Shown here: piece after piece, positions 11,116 to 22,900 of the stretch
Numbering within the stretch: position 1 is the stretch's first letter
Layout of the letters: the number at the start of each line of letters is the position of its first letter
Source: Theobroma cacao
Lineage: Eukaryota > Streptophyta > Magnoliopsida > Malvales > Malvaceae
NCBI RefSeq assembly: GCF_000208745.1
Contig: NC_030852.1
Coordinates: 13,943,408 to 14,007,407, forward strand
DNA: 64,000 nucleotides
Reading direction: 5' to 3'
Position numbers and translations under genes: made by a program
The notes under the pieces: generated by a model
Databases searched by the model: none
Told to the model about the DNA's origin: nothing
Seen by the model: only the letters and a program-made list of their open reading frames with translations

Positions 11116-14053
11116 TGTCGTGACCCGATACTCCCATCGAGCCCGTGACAACCGTCGCGATGTCCCGATGACACTCATTATCAAAAATGCCAACCGAAAC
11201 CCCGTAAGGCTTTAATATCAGTTTCTCATTTCCCCTGTGAGTAACCGTTGCAAAATATCATGTTCTAATAGATTTTAAGCTATTTCCAACTTAAAACAAT
11301 AAAAAGATGATTTTTGTCTCACAAGGGCATTTTGGTCATTTTTCCCTAAAAATTTCGAAACCAGCTAAAAATGTAGTATGCGAGTACAAAACACATAATT
11401 CATAATCAAAATTAAGTTTAAACATCTAAAACTTTCATTTAAAATGAAATTATGTCTATTTGAATATAATAAAAATATTCAATAAAATATTCTATTTTCT
11501 TATAAAACAATATATATAAAGTTACCGATAAATAATTTTTGTAGCGTAAAAGCTAAATAAATTCATACATACTGTAATACAAATAACCAAAGTATAAAAT
11601 TTAATTTACAATAACCAGTGGGCCCCTGAATAACCAAAAGTAAGAAAGACTGTGAACCTACAATTTGGAGAATGCAAATCCAATGGTAGCCTAAATGAAA
11701 TCAGCTATCTACAGCCTATTCTAAGCTTGAAATGAGTGGAAAGGAAGGTGGTGAGATTATATAATCCCAGTGAGTAAATAAACACCATCCAAAATATCAA
11801 AAATCGAGTAAATGGAAACGATTAAAATATTTTATCTCAATATGTAATTCATAACATAAATATTCATTTCATTTAAATAATCAACATAGCTTATGAGTAT
11901 CTTAAAAGCTTGGCTCCTACCAAATCATTCTCAGGAATACCTTGGTCGAGGCATTTAACCGAATTCGCCAAGGCGGTTAAAAAGTCATGTACGCATAAAT
12001 CATGTTTTTATTTTGAAAACATAGCCGTTCTTTGGCGTTGGCTGAGTTCACCCTCACGTGGTGGTTTGGCGTGAAGTGAACTCTAAAGTTATACCTCGAC
12101 AGATACCCTACGTACCTCTCAGACTGAGGTACATATATAACCGAATTTTGTACCCCTTTAATAGGCTGGTCGACAGAACCCGCCCACTGCAGCAAGCTAA
12201 ACCCACCGTACAATAAAAATCCAACATCATGACATGGCAATTTTATCATTATCCAGCCTATCAAGGCAAACAACAGTTTATACATTGTCAACACAAATAC
12301 CAATTCAGCCATTCATGCCAATATTGCCATAAGCCAATCAATTAGAACCATAAATTCACAATACATCAAATGGTATCCAATTACTCTATTTTCAAAGCCA
12401 TCATTTAATTTCAAGTCAATTTATAAAATCATTTTATTTACACATATTTTGTTTATAAAACCTAAAAATTAACCATTTAAACTCATTTTTCATAAAATTC
12501 AGAAAATCGAATAAAAAGACCACTTTAGATAATTAAAATGATGATAAGGTTACTCATTATTTCGGGAGTTGAATTTTTAAAGTACTCCGACTATCAATCC
12601 TCGGGTACAATTTCTTTGCCCTTATCGGAGGATTTACCACCTAGACATAATACACAATCAAGCAATTTACCACATTGGTGCTAAACTGTTATAAAACTAT
12701 ATGGATGCATGAAATGGAATGCAAATTGTTCGGATTATCTTCTAAACATGATATTCTACACAAATTCAATTGTGTACCTAAATAAAACGGTATTGGCCTA
12801 ATTCGATCTATCACTCAATTAATTGGCCAATATGCCCAATTCCGCTCCAATTAACTCCATTTTTCTTCCAATTCTCCAAACCATCAAACACAAGTCAAAT
12901 AGCATAAAATTTAGCAAAATCATCTTCACATTTTCTCTTGGGAATTTTGGCCATGGTGGGTGCATCAACATTATGATTTTTCCTACTTGATTTTCTCACC
13001 ATAATTCATCATTTCCTAGCCAATTCACTTGAAATAAAATCAAATCCACCATCCACACTCTACATGAAAAATTCGGCCAATGATGGGTGATGGGAGAAAA
13101 TGAATTTTTCTTGCTTGATTTTCATGCTACACATCACTAACTAACTAAAAACACTAAAATATCTTAAAATCTAACCAAATCAAGCATCAAAACTTCTCCC
13201 CCCATGTCCGGCCAGCAAGGGTATCCTCATGCAAACTTGATTCTCAACCATAGAAAATGAAAAAAAATGCATAGGAAAGGTAGATCACAAGCTAGAATTG
13301 AAAAATCTTACCTTTTTTCAATTGTTTCCTTGAATTTTCACACTTTTCCCTTGAATTTTTCCACCTAGGGTTTTTGTTCTTCTTTACTTCTTTTGTTCTT
13401 CCTTTGGCCGGCCATAATGAATAGAAATAGGCTGATTTTATGCTAATTTATAAGGAAAATAATAAATGGATGAGAATTTGACACATGTCACCATTCCATT
13501 GGTCCATGTGTCATTCTTACTCATTAAGCAATCTCTCTCCACCATATAAAATTTCTCAATTATCCATGATTATATTGGGTAAAATCCATGTGCTGGACAA
13601 GTGTTGGGTGTGGAAAATTACCATTTTGCCTCTAGGGTGGCAAAATGACTATTTTACCCCTATGCTCGAAAAAATGTTGAAATTAAAATTTTTCACTTCT
13701 CAAACTCAAATTATACTCCAAATGATCAATCTTAGTCAAAACTTTCATCCAACACTCACATCTTTACCTCGAGTGGCAAAATGACCATTTTGCCCTTAAG
13801 TCATGAAAATTCCAATTTGACTCTAAATCGGTCCTTGAACTCCGAATCACCATTTTTAGTCATTCTGGGAATTTAAAATTCTAAATTTCATCTTAAATTC
13901 TCTATTTGGACTAGTTCGAGGCTTAATTCAACTTATTTGCACTACTAGATACACTACCGACTTTTGACGATTTTTCGGGGCTTTCCAAGTATGCAAGCAT
14001 TCTGTCAATCACATGAATGACATGGCTAATATTTTATAAAGTCGGGCTTGACA
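11116..14053 (-). repeat. 5' LTR of gypsy-D (complete, family 1, 2938 bp)
   Basis: Runs from TGTCGTGACCCG to GGGCTTGACA, with TG...CA ends. Its reverse complement is the solo LTR at 36758-39750, and partial copies are at 1-573 and 7411-9318. Gag of gypsy-D reads away from its left end, so for this minus-strand element it is the 5' LTR. The right end abuts copia-E gag at 14054, so D inserted in copia-E; the flank CTATC should be the TSD, but the partner is off-window. GGCCGGCC occurs near 13405. Two ORF-like stretches inside it are not protein coding. Confidence 0.88.
13446..13453 (-). promoter_or_regulatory. possible LTR TATA box
   Basis: The minus strand reads TATAAATT about 600 bp inside the outer LTR edge, followed in element sense by a region with CT-rich tracts. 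Position and sequence suit an LTR promoter. Weak evidence, because the LTR is A+T-rich throughout. Confidence 0.3.
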
Positions 14054-14055
14054 CT

Positions 14056-15185
14056 ATCCCTGAACATGAATTAGTTAAGAGATTGCTTAGATGCCTACCA
14101 AAATCCTGAAAACCAAAAGTGACTGCCCTTAGAGAGGCTAAAGATCTGAACATCATCACTCTCGATGAGATTTGTGGTTCTCTTCTCACTCATGAGCTGG
14201 AGCTTAAGGAAAAAGAAGAAGAAGATCGAAGGAAAGCAAAGGAAAAGAAAAAGAGCATTGCATTTAAAGCCAGCATCCTTAAAGAAGAGTTGGAAGAGCT
14301 TTCTTGTGATGATGATGAAGAATTGGCTCTAGTTGCAAGAAAATTCAGAAAACTAATGAGCAAAAGAAATCGAGGGCTAACTAGAAGAGGTTTCAAGAAA
14401 GACCAAGGTGCTTCATGGAAAATGAGGAAAAAAAATGACTCCAACAAAAAGGAGGAGATGATTTGCTACGAATGCAAGAAACCTGGTCACTTCAAGTCCG
14501 AATGTCCATTGCTAAAAGGTGAAACCCCCAAGAAAAATAAGAAATCCAATAAAGCAATGGTGGCTGCTGGATGGTCGGACAGTGACACATCAAGCTCTGA
14601 AACTGATGATGAAAAATTTGAGGAAAAAGCAAACATTTGTTCAATGGCACAAGACGATGAAACAGAGGTACCCTCATCCCCCTGCATTAATTCTTATGAT
14701 GATTTACAGGATGAGTATGAGTGCCTTTATGATGAATTTGAAAAACTTTTTTCAAAATACAAATCATTAAAGAAAAAGGCGGCACTTCTTGAAAATGATT
14801 TGGAACAAATCAAACAAGATTTACTTCTGTTTTTTAGCAAAGAAATATTTTGCAAATTGAGTTAAAACACTAAAAAACAGACTTTGAGGTTTTAAAACAA
14901 GAGCTGAAAAACAAGTTTGAAGCTTTGCAAATAACTCTTGATGAAAATATAGCTTTTAAATGTTTGAAAAATGAATCATCAAAAAGAGATGTATACCACA
15001 ATAAAAATTCAGCTAAAGCATTACCTAGATGTTACAAATGTGGTAAACATGGTCATTTATCATATGAGTGTTTTAAGAAAAGAATAGTGCATAAAGTTAA
15101 GAAAATCTGGGTTCCTAAGGGATCCTTTGTTGCAACTAACACTCAAGGACCCATCAAAGTATGTGTACCTGTAAAGAAAAATTGA
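14056..15185 (+). pseudogene. copia-E gag, N-terminally truncated
   Basis: Coding sequence starts mid-protein at the gypsy-D junction (IPEHELVKRLLRCLPKS, then an in-frame TGA where Trp is usual). It continues through a UBN2-type segment (LNIITLDEICGSLLTHELEL), a Lys/Glu-rich coiled-coil-like stretch, and CYECKKPGHFKSEC at about 14464-14505, a CX2CX4HX4C knuckle. An acidic Ser/Asp linker and another Lys-rich coil follow. A frame break near 14860-14925 separates a second knuckle, CYKCGKHGHLSYEC, at about 15031-15072. Gag packages element RNA in virus-like particles. Capsid N-terminal sequences are missing, presumably beyond gypsy-D. The short reading frames on the opposite strand are shadows. 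Confidence 0.88.
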
Positions 15186-16787
15186 AATTTTGTTTTGTAG
15201 GTTGAGTTGGACTTAAAGGAGGCATGTTCAAAAGCTCAACTCAAGAAGAAACAACCTTGGTACTTGGACAGTGACTGTTCACGGCACATGATAGGACATG
15301 AAATGCTGTTTGCTCAGCTGGATAAGAGAAAGGGAGGAACCGTATCCTTTGGAGATGATTCAAAAGGAAGAATTCATGGTGTAGGTATGATTGGTAAGAA
15401 TTCCCAAACTCAAATTAGTCATGTGTTATTGGTTAAAGGCTTAAAGCATAATTTACTAATTATTAGTCAATTATGTGATAAAGGATTTAGAGTGTGCTTT
15501 GATTCAACTAAGTGGGAAGTGATAAATATGAATACAAATAAAATCTCACTTATAGGAAATAGATTGAAGAATATGTTTGTAATTTTTCTTGAAGATCTTA
15601 AAGTTAATAGTGAAGTATGTCTTATTGCAAATGCTAAAAATGATAGTTGGCTATGGCATAGGAGATTAGGACATGTGAGCATGAATACTATGTCAAAATT
15701 AATTAAGAAAAGTCTTGTTGCTGGATTGCCTGAGTTAAATTTTGAAAATGATAGGATATGTGATGCTTGCCAACTAGGAAAACAAGTTAGGACATCCTTC
15801 ATGTCCAAGAAAATCATGTCAACATCTAGACCTCTTGAATTGCTTCATATTGATCTATTTGGTCCAATAAGCACAACTGGCTTAAGAGAAAAATCTTATG
15901 GCTTTGTTATAGTTAATGACTATTCTAGATACACTTGGGTGTATTTTCTTGCTCATAACAATGATGCTCTACATGCATTCTTAAGTCATTGTAAGAAAGT
16001 AGAAAATGAAAAAGGACTAGCCATAGTTAGCATAAAGAGAGATCATGGAGGAGAATTTGAAAATGATGAGTTTAAAAAGTTTTGCAATGAAAAGGGGTTG
16101 GACCATAATTTTTCTGCACCTAGAACACCCCAACAAAATGGAGTTGTAGAGAGGAAAAACCGAACGTGGAAAGAAATGGCTAGGACCATGCTATGTGAGA
16201 ATAACCTACCTAAAAATCTTTGGGCTGAGGCAGTAAATACAGCAACTTATATTCTTAATAGAGTCTTAATAAGGCCTTTGATTTCAAAGACTCCATATGA
16301 ACTTTATAAAGGTAGGAAACCAAATATTTCTCACCTGAGGAGTTTTGGTTGTAAATGCTTTGTATTGAACAATGGAAAACAGCCCTAGGAAAGTTTGATG
16401 CAAAGAGTGATAAAGCAATATTTTTAGGATATGCTTTAAACTCAAAGGCGTATAGAGTTTTTAACAAAAGGACCTTGACTATTGAAGAATCAATTCATGT
16501 ACTTTTTGATGAGTCAAATGCATTGCAAAAAGAAGTTCATGATGATGATGATCATGTAGAAGTCCTAGAAAAACAAATAGAGGAAATGAGCTTAGAAAAC
16601 AACAAAAATAATGAAGAAAGCTCACTTAGAAGAGAAGATGAAACTCCACCTTTAGAAGATCTATAAAGAGCAGAAAATCAACATGATGATCTACCAAGGA
16701 GTTGGAGATTTGTGAGAGATCACCCATAAGACCAACTAATTGGTGAGATTTCTCAAGGAGTTAAAACTAGAAAAGCAATTAAAGAAA
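15186..16787 (+). pseudogene. copia-E pol, protease and integrase part
   Basis: The frame 15207-16388 has a protease site WYLDSDCSRHM near 15258 in which the Gly after Asp-Ser is Asp. It then has a gag_pre-integrase region with WLWHRRLGH near 15650 and CDACQLGK near 15760. The integrase core follows with HIDLFGP (first Asp), KRDHGGEFEN (second Asp) and PQQNGVVERKN (Glu), so the DDE triad remains. A frameshift near 16376 moves the reading to 16355-16666 (FDAKSDKAIFLGYALNSKAYRVFN), then stops at 16664 and in the segment HP-stop-DQLIGEI. Gypsy-F interrupts the gene at 16788 and it resumes at 27073. Confidence 0.9.
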
Positions 16788-17269
16788 TGTCACGACCCAA
16801 ATTTCGGGCCATGATCGGCGCATAGGCCCAATGGACGTAGTCCATTAAGCCCAAGCAAGCCTATTAATCAGACGTGTTCATCATTCCATCATAAACTGCT
16901 AAGTCACATTTCATAATTTAGGATCAAAGTAATATTAAACATTTCCACCTCATATTGGCATACTAAACAAGTGTATATACGTTGTCTACAACACGTATCT
17001 TAATAATTTACATTAGGTTTGTCTATACACAACAAAAGAATACTCGACTTCCAATGGAGAGACTCGGATGAATGTACAACTACTGAATGCCGAGACACCT
17101 ACCAAAAGATGGATACAAGTGTACAAGGATACCTCGTCCTAGTTACCGGCTGCCTCGTGATATGAAAACATGACGTTGAAAACGGTGAGTATAAACCCAG
17201 TGAGTGAACAAGGAAGGGAACAAGCAAAAAATAGGGAAGAATTTGAAATCATGATGCACTTATTTTCAA

Positions 17270-17670
17270 ACAATAGCGAGAATGCCTTTCCGCTGCAGTG
17301 ACGGTGGGATTTAAGTTATTAACCAAATGAGGGTTTCTTAACTGGCCGAGGGTTTCTCACCAAACCTCTTCATTTTAAACTTAAATCATTGATTCCGTAA
17401 TATTGGAAGTCCATGCTCAATTATGGTACCAAAGGAATCGAAAATAGGGCAACAATTGATCAAAATGTGAGACAAAACATAAAGTTTTTCATTGCAGCAA
17501 GAATGAATCTCGCTGCAGTGAAATTCCTGCCCCAAGATAGAAACTTTCTCACTACAGCGAGAATCCTACAGTATTTTCTCGCTGCAGGGAGTTTCCGACC
17601 ATGCACCCTCTAAAAACCCAAAAGTTTCTCGCTACAGCGAAAATGAATCTCGCTGCAGCGAGAAACAGAG
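17270..17670. repeat. cluster of CTCGCTGCAGCGAG palindromes in LTR
   Basis: Several imperfect copies of the self-complementary word CTCGCTGCAGCGAG, spaced by about 15-60 bp. The copy at 17649-17664 (TCTCGCTGCAGCGAGA) is a perfect 16-bp palindrome. Others have C-to-T or G-to-A changes at the CG steps. The same cluster is present at 25050-25430, 44250-44360, 55960-56250 and, inverted, 58820-59110. Confidence 0.75.
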
Positions 17671-17929
17671 CACCAAGAAAAAGGTTTCCCTTCACTCAAT
17701 AAAAAGTCATCCTGCTAAACCAACAAAATCAACATAAAACACATGAAAATTCCCAAAGTGCAATGTATCAAATTTCACATATATGTCAATCATTCCAAAA
17801 GTGCAATGTATCAAATTTCACATATATGTCAATCATGTATCATATTCATGAGCTTTCATTTCATATGTATAGATATGAATAATTACATAGATAAACATCA
17901 ATATCATCATAATCACACCCAGCTCATGT

Positions 17930-18065
17930 ACATCCCCCCACATCGTGCACCTAGCCGGCGCCATCGTGTGCATCCCCCCACATCGTGCACAAGGGCACTA
18001 TCATCATCCATCTCTGACGCCACCATCATCACCGGCATGTGCATTCCCCCACATCGTGCACACAC
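17930..18065. repeat. C-rich short repeats in LTR (3 copies)
   Basis: Three copies of a word close to CATCCCCCCACATCGTGCAC, separated by unlike spacers containing GCCATCGTG. The right LTR of the same element has four copies (25650-25825) and solo LTR-G has four (44590-44755), so unit number has changed between copies. Solo LTR-1 retains one after its gap. Confidence 0.75.
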
Positions 18066-18888
18066 ATGGTTACAGTCATCATACACAATATCAATCATCA
18101 TGTACAACACACATATATATATATAATCATAATGCAATAGTTCATGAATCCATAGCAATCACACATCACAACATCAAACCATTTAGCAAAAGCTTGTTCC
18201 CAAGGCACTTGTGTTTATTAAAAACTTGATAATTCATTCAAATGTGTGGTAAATACATTATATTTCCCAAAATAAGTTTTGAAGGCAGTTCACTCACCGG
18301 TATATTATTGAGCCTTTAGTTGACTCTAATTCCCCTAATGATCCAATTCAGGTGATGGGGCTTCGTTAGAACCTACCATCAAATTAATATTACCATAATG
18401 CCAATTCTTAATTATAAATCCTAAAAGCTATCCCTTAGCAAGCTTTCAATTGCCACTTTAAATGGCTATCTATGTTCACTATCTTAATCACTATAAAATG
18501 AACGAACATCCTCAACAATAAAACAGCTCATAATCCCAATTACTAGCCATTATCGACAGCTAAAAGCCAAGCTTAGTTCATCACTCACCCTAGGGTTTCT
18601 TTGTAGTTGAATTCTCTTCCAATAGCCTCCAAACAAATGGGGTAATTCTCTCTTTTTCTCTCTCTAGAATGCCCAACTAGTGAGAGAAAGTATGGAAATA
18701 AGATTTATCAAGGGTTTTGAAGTGAGAGAGTGAAAGAATATAAGGGTTCTAGTCAAAAAGGCACAAAGATATGAAAACTAGAGCTAGAGAGAGAAAATTA
18801 TGCAAGCTCCATATCAAGCTTCCATGGAGGATGGAAGCAACATGAGATGGGAAGCAGAGAAGAAGAAGAAGTTGCTGGAAGGAGAACG

Positions 18889-18896
18889 TATTTATA
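18889..18896 (-). promoter_or_regulatory. LTR TATA box (3' LTR copy)
   Basis: Minus strand TATAAATA within GGGCTATAAATACG, about 390 bp inside the LTR's inner (right) edge. The same box and context occur at 26674, 45665, 50385 and 57450 in related LTRs. Conservation of box and flanks in five LTRs supports a real promoter element. Confidence 0.55.
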
Positions 18897-19286
18897 GCCC
18901 AAGTTTATCCATTCCCTTAAAAATTACGAAAATACCCTTAGCAAGTTAGCTTATCCTTCTCCACCCCTATATGAAATCTTTTTACTCTCTTGACATTGGG
19001 ACAAGGTTCATAATGGTCTAGACATGCTCCAGTTTACAAAACTTAAAAAATTTTGACCCTTGGTGAAAAATGACCATTTTGCCCCTATTGTGAAAATTAT
19101 TGTCATTTCTAGTTTTCTTTGTGTTTTCATCATTACACATCATTTATGCGGTCTTATGCGTATTTAGACCTTAAAATATCATAAAACTTTCTTCTGGGAG
19201 CTTATTAGAGAAAATGACGAAACTAACCCTAGCTGTGTTATTGTGTCTATGCCTAGTTACGAGCCTATAGAGGTTGAGGTCTCATA

Positions 19287-19304
19287 TTCTCCCCCACTTA
19301 AAGA
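19287..19304 (-). other. polypurine tract of gypsy-F
   Basis: Minus strand TTTAAGTGGGGGAGAA immediately before the 3' LTR. The same tract, with one or two differences, abuts the 3' LTRs of element B (34195) and H (50879), linking the three as relatives. Confidence 0.85.
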
Positions 19305-19348
19305 AATTCGATCCTCGAATTTAAATTCAACTATAAGGTAGCATACCT

Positions 19349-20889
19349 CTATGCATCAAAGAGATGGGGATACTTTGTTCGCATCTCCTCAGCTTCCCAT
19401 GTTACCTCTTCGTTGGTGTGGTTTCACCACAACACTTTCACTGAGGCTACATACTTTGAACAAAGATTTTTGACTTGTCAATCAAGGATAGCTACCGGTT
19501 GCTCCTTATAAGTTAGATCATCCTGGAACTGAATGGTTTCATATCGTATTACATGTGATGGATCTGAGTTGTACTTCCTAAGCATGGACACATGAAACAC
19601 GGGGTGAATATTCGAAAGGTCTGGCGATAATGCCAAACGATATGCCACTACTCCAACCCTTTTTAGGATCTCAAAGGGTCCTATATACCGAGGGCTTAAT
19701 TTTCCTTTCTTGCCAAACCTCATTATCTCTTTAGTTGGTGAGACCTTTAAAAATACATGATCCCCCACCTAAAACTCGAAGTCTCTCCATCGGTTATCAG
19801 CATATGACTTTTGTCTACTTTGTGCTGTTAACATATTCTGATGGATCATATGTATCTTCTCAATGGCGTCCTGCACCAACTCAAGCCCCAAAAGTTTCCT
19901 TTCTCCCACCTCTAGCCATCCAATAAGTGACTTGAACCTCCGTCCATATAATGCCTTAAATGGTGCCATTTGGATGCTAGCTTGGAAACTGTTGTTGTAG
20001 GCAAATTCCACTAAGGGCAGATATTGATCCCACCTGATCACAAGGTCTATCACATAGGCCCTCAACATATCTTCCAATGTTTGTATCGTCCGTTCAGACT
20101 GTCCATCAGTTTGAGGGTGGAAAGTTATGCTGAAGTGCAACTTAGTGCCTAACGCTTCCTGCAACTTTCCCCAAAACCTACTGGTGAACTAAGCTCCTCT
20201 GTCAGATACTATAGAAATGGGGATACCATGCAGCTGTACTATCTCATCCACATAAACTCGAGCATACTGGGTAGCCCCGTAAATAGTCTTAACTTGAAGG
20301 AAATGGGTTGACTTCGTTAACCGATCTACTATGACACAGATCAAGTCATAACCCACAGTAGTCCGAGGTAAACTTGTTACAGAATCCATGGCAATATGTT
20401 CCCACTTCCACTAGGGCACTGATAACGGCTGTAGTAGCCCTGTAGGTCTTTGAAGCCTTAACCTGCTGACAAACTAGGCACTTGGAGATGAACTCAGCTA
20501 CATCTTTCTTGAGTCCTTCCCACCAATACACCTCTTTCAAATCTTGATACATCTTTAAAGCCCTTGGATGTACCACATAGGCTGCCATGTGTGCTTGCTC
20601 CAATATTTCTCTCCTCAATCCATCACTATCAGGCACATAAAGTCTGATTCCATACCTCAATACTCCATCTGTGCCCTTAGAAAACATTTCCCTTTTCCTT
20701 CCTTGAGGATCCTCTAAGGCCTTGGCTATGAGCTCATCTTTACTTTGTGCTTCCTTAATCCGGTCTATTAAGATAGGCCTTACTTTAAAATGTGCTAGCA
20801 ATGCATTTGTCTCTGAAACTTCCAAATGCACACTCATGTCTCCCAAGCTATGGATCTCCTTAATTAAGGATCTTCTATCTGTAGAAATA
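19349..20889 (-). pseudogene. gypsy-F integrase with chromodomain-type tail, broken
   Basis: Read leftward. An H2C2-type zinc region ([25 protein letters not shown], then CLVCQQVK) lies near 20590-20460; the first His-containing part looks altered. The core follows with DLICVIVDRLTKSTHF near 20350, ISIVSDRGA near 20190, and FHPQTDGQSERTIQTLEDMLRAYV near 20110-20040, so the DDE residues are visible. The C-terminal [20 protein letters not shown] and [13 protein letters not shown] lie near 19680-19570, and the tail ends VTWEAEEMRTKYPHLF at about 19355. Stops occur at 20189, 19769, 19478 and in the tail, plus a frame change near 20380. Its role would be to insert the cDNA; the tail may direct insertion into heterochromatin. 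Confidence 0.88.
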
Positions 20890-22210
20890 TGTGCCAGACT
20901 CCCCATTGATTTTTGACTCAAGGCATTCGACACTACATTTGCCTTACCGGGATGGTAGAGAATAGTACAATCATAATCCCTTAGCAACTCCATCCACCTA
21001 CGTTGTCGCAAGTTAAGATCCCTTTGTTGAAATATATACTTCAGGCTTTTATGGTCCGTATATATCTCACAAGTCTCACCAAACAAGTAATGCCTCCATA
21101 TCTTTAAGGCAAACACGATTGCTGCCATTTCCAAATCATCTGTGGGGTAATTCTACTCATGCCTTTTAAGTTGCCTTGATGCATACGCAATCACCTTTCC
21201 CTGCTGCATTAATACACACTTTAAACCAACTCGCGATGCCTCACAAAATACCGTATAACCCCTTGTGCCTTGCAGTAGGCTTAATACTGGAGTTGTGGTG
21301 AGATATGCCTTAAGCTTCTCAAAGCTATCCTCACAAGTATCAGACCACTCAAATTTTGTATCTTTACACGTCAGCTTAGTCAGAGGGGTAACTATTTTGG
21401 AGAAGTCCTTCACGAAATGATGATAATAGCCGGCAAACCCAAAAAGCTTCTAATCTTCGTAACTGAGGTTGGCCTTGGCCATTTTTCCACTGCTTCAACT
21501 TTCTTTGAATCAACTTGTACCCCGTCGATACCACATGTCCTAAGAATGCAACGTTTTCAAGCCAAAACTCACACTTGGAGAACTTGGCATACAATCGATG
21601 TTCTCTCAAAATTTGGAGCACTATCTTAAGATGCTACTCATGTTCCTCCCTACTCCTCGAGTAGATCAAGATATCATCAATAAACACTACCACGAATTTG
21701 TCCAAATAAGGCTTGAACACTTGGTTCATCAAATCCATAAAGGCCACAGGAGCATTCGTGAGCCTGAATGACATCACAAAGAACTCATAGTAGTCATACC
21801 TTGTTCGAAATGCGGTCTTTGGTACATCTTCATTTCGGATCCTCAATTGATGGTACCCAGATCGTAAATCTATCTTAGAGAAACATTGTGCTTCTTGTAG
21901 TTGATCAAATAAATAATCTATCCTTGGAAGAGGATACTTATTCTTCACTGTCACTTTATTAAGCTGTCGATAGTCAATGCACAACTTAAGTGACCCATTT
22001 TCTTCTTCACAAATAACACCGGTGCTCCCCATGGGGATATGCTAGGACGGATGAAGCCTTTGTCCAATAAATCTTCTAATTGATCCTTAAGCTCTTTAAG
22101 CTCCGTAGGTGCCATACTATATGGGGGTATGGATATAGGTCTAGTGTCGGGAATAAAATCAATGCAAAATTCAATCTCCTGCTCGGGAGGCAAACCTGGT
22201 AGCTCCTCGG
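20890..22210 (-). pseudogene. gypsy-F reverse transcriptase and RNase H, broken
   Basis: RT begins with [20 protein letters not shown] near 22060-22010. A frame change there leads to [25 protein letters not shown], then [13 protein letters not shown], and the catalytic box [12 protein letters not shown] near 21700-21665 with both Asp. A second frame change near 21530 splits the connection region (FLGHVVSTG). RNase H follows: [18 protein letters not shown] near 21255, [20 protein letters not shown] at 21134, [20 protein letters not shown], and [17 protein letters not shown] near 20940-20890. Stops lie at 21634 and 21153. The wording is that of Tekay/Del-type plant chromoviruses. Confidence 0.9.
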
Positions 22211-22900
22211 GAAATACATCCACGAACTCCTTCACCACCGACACTTGACTTTTATCTCCAACCTTCACCTGAGTATCCATTACCACAACCAAGTAACCTA
22301 TACAACCCTGTCGTAATAATCTTCTAGCAGATATGACCGATATCAAATTGGTTGGAGCATTACTCTTATCCCCTTGAATATTAAATGATGGTTCATTAGG
22401 GAAATTAAATCTAACTAATTTATGATAGCAGTCCACACTAGCATGGCAAGGTGATAACTAATCCATCCCTAGATCACATCAAAGTCTAAGGTGTCTAGCA
22501 CCATTAGATTCACCAACGTATCCTTGTCCTTGACTCACACTACACAGGATTCATATTCCCATTCGGCCACAAATCCCTCCTTTAAAGGAGTAGACACCAC
22601 TAATTGTTCCTCCTCCTAACACCATCTCTACCCAACCGAGATGCAAAACATGGAGAGATAAAAGAGTGGGTAGCACTAGGATCAAATAGTACTCGAACAT
22701 TCATATTACAAATTGAGAGAATACTTGAGACCATTGCATTGGATGTCTAAACCTCCTGTTGTGTTAAAGCAAACACCCTTGCTTGGGCCATACTGGCAGA
22801 ACTTTGACGTTCGGACCCAGATGGTCTGCCCTAGGAAGAAGTACCAGCACCTCTACCTCTAGATCTATTAGCTTCCCTATCAGACAAGGCAGCGACTGAA
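22211..22900 (-). pseudogene. gypsy-F aspartic protease, broken
   Basis: The minus strand around 22720-22640 encodes NVRVLFDPSATHSFISPCFA. The catalytic Asp and the ATHSFIS flank are kept, but the two residues after Asp read Pro-Ser instead of the Ser-Gly of a working site. A stop near 22750 separates it from gag and further frame damage lies near 22620-22440. The stretch [20 protein letters not shown] at about 22215-22150 marks the usual link into RT. The 150-aa frame on 22764-23216 is a shadow. Confidence 0.8.

Larger units (their letters stand above)
16788..19286 (-). repeat. 3' LTR of gypsy-F (2499 bp)
   Basis: Begins TGTCACGACCC and ends GGTCTCATA, where the partner LTR ends GGTCTCACA, so the inner terminus reads TA instead of CA. 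Compared with the right LTR it lacks about 120 bp near 17265 and one C-rich repeat unit. It holds CTGCAG palindromes (17270-17670), C-rich repeats (17930-18065), and a CT/GA-rich segment before the TATA box. Confidence 0.9.

Noticed and set aside
14190..14687. Ser/Phe-rich minus-strand frames
   Set aside because: Antisense of the Lys/Glu-rich copia gag; composition is explained by the sense codons.
17930..18065. CRISPR-like alternation of repeats and unlike spacers (also 25650-25825, 44590-44755)
   Set aside because: Only 3-4 short irregular repeats within a plant LTR; spacers are themselves shared between LTRs.
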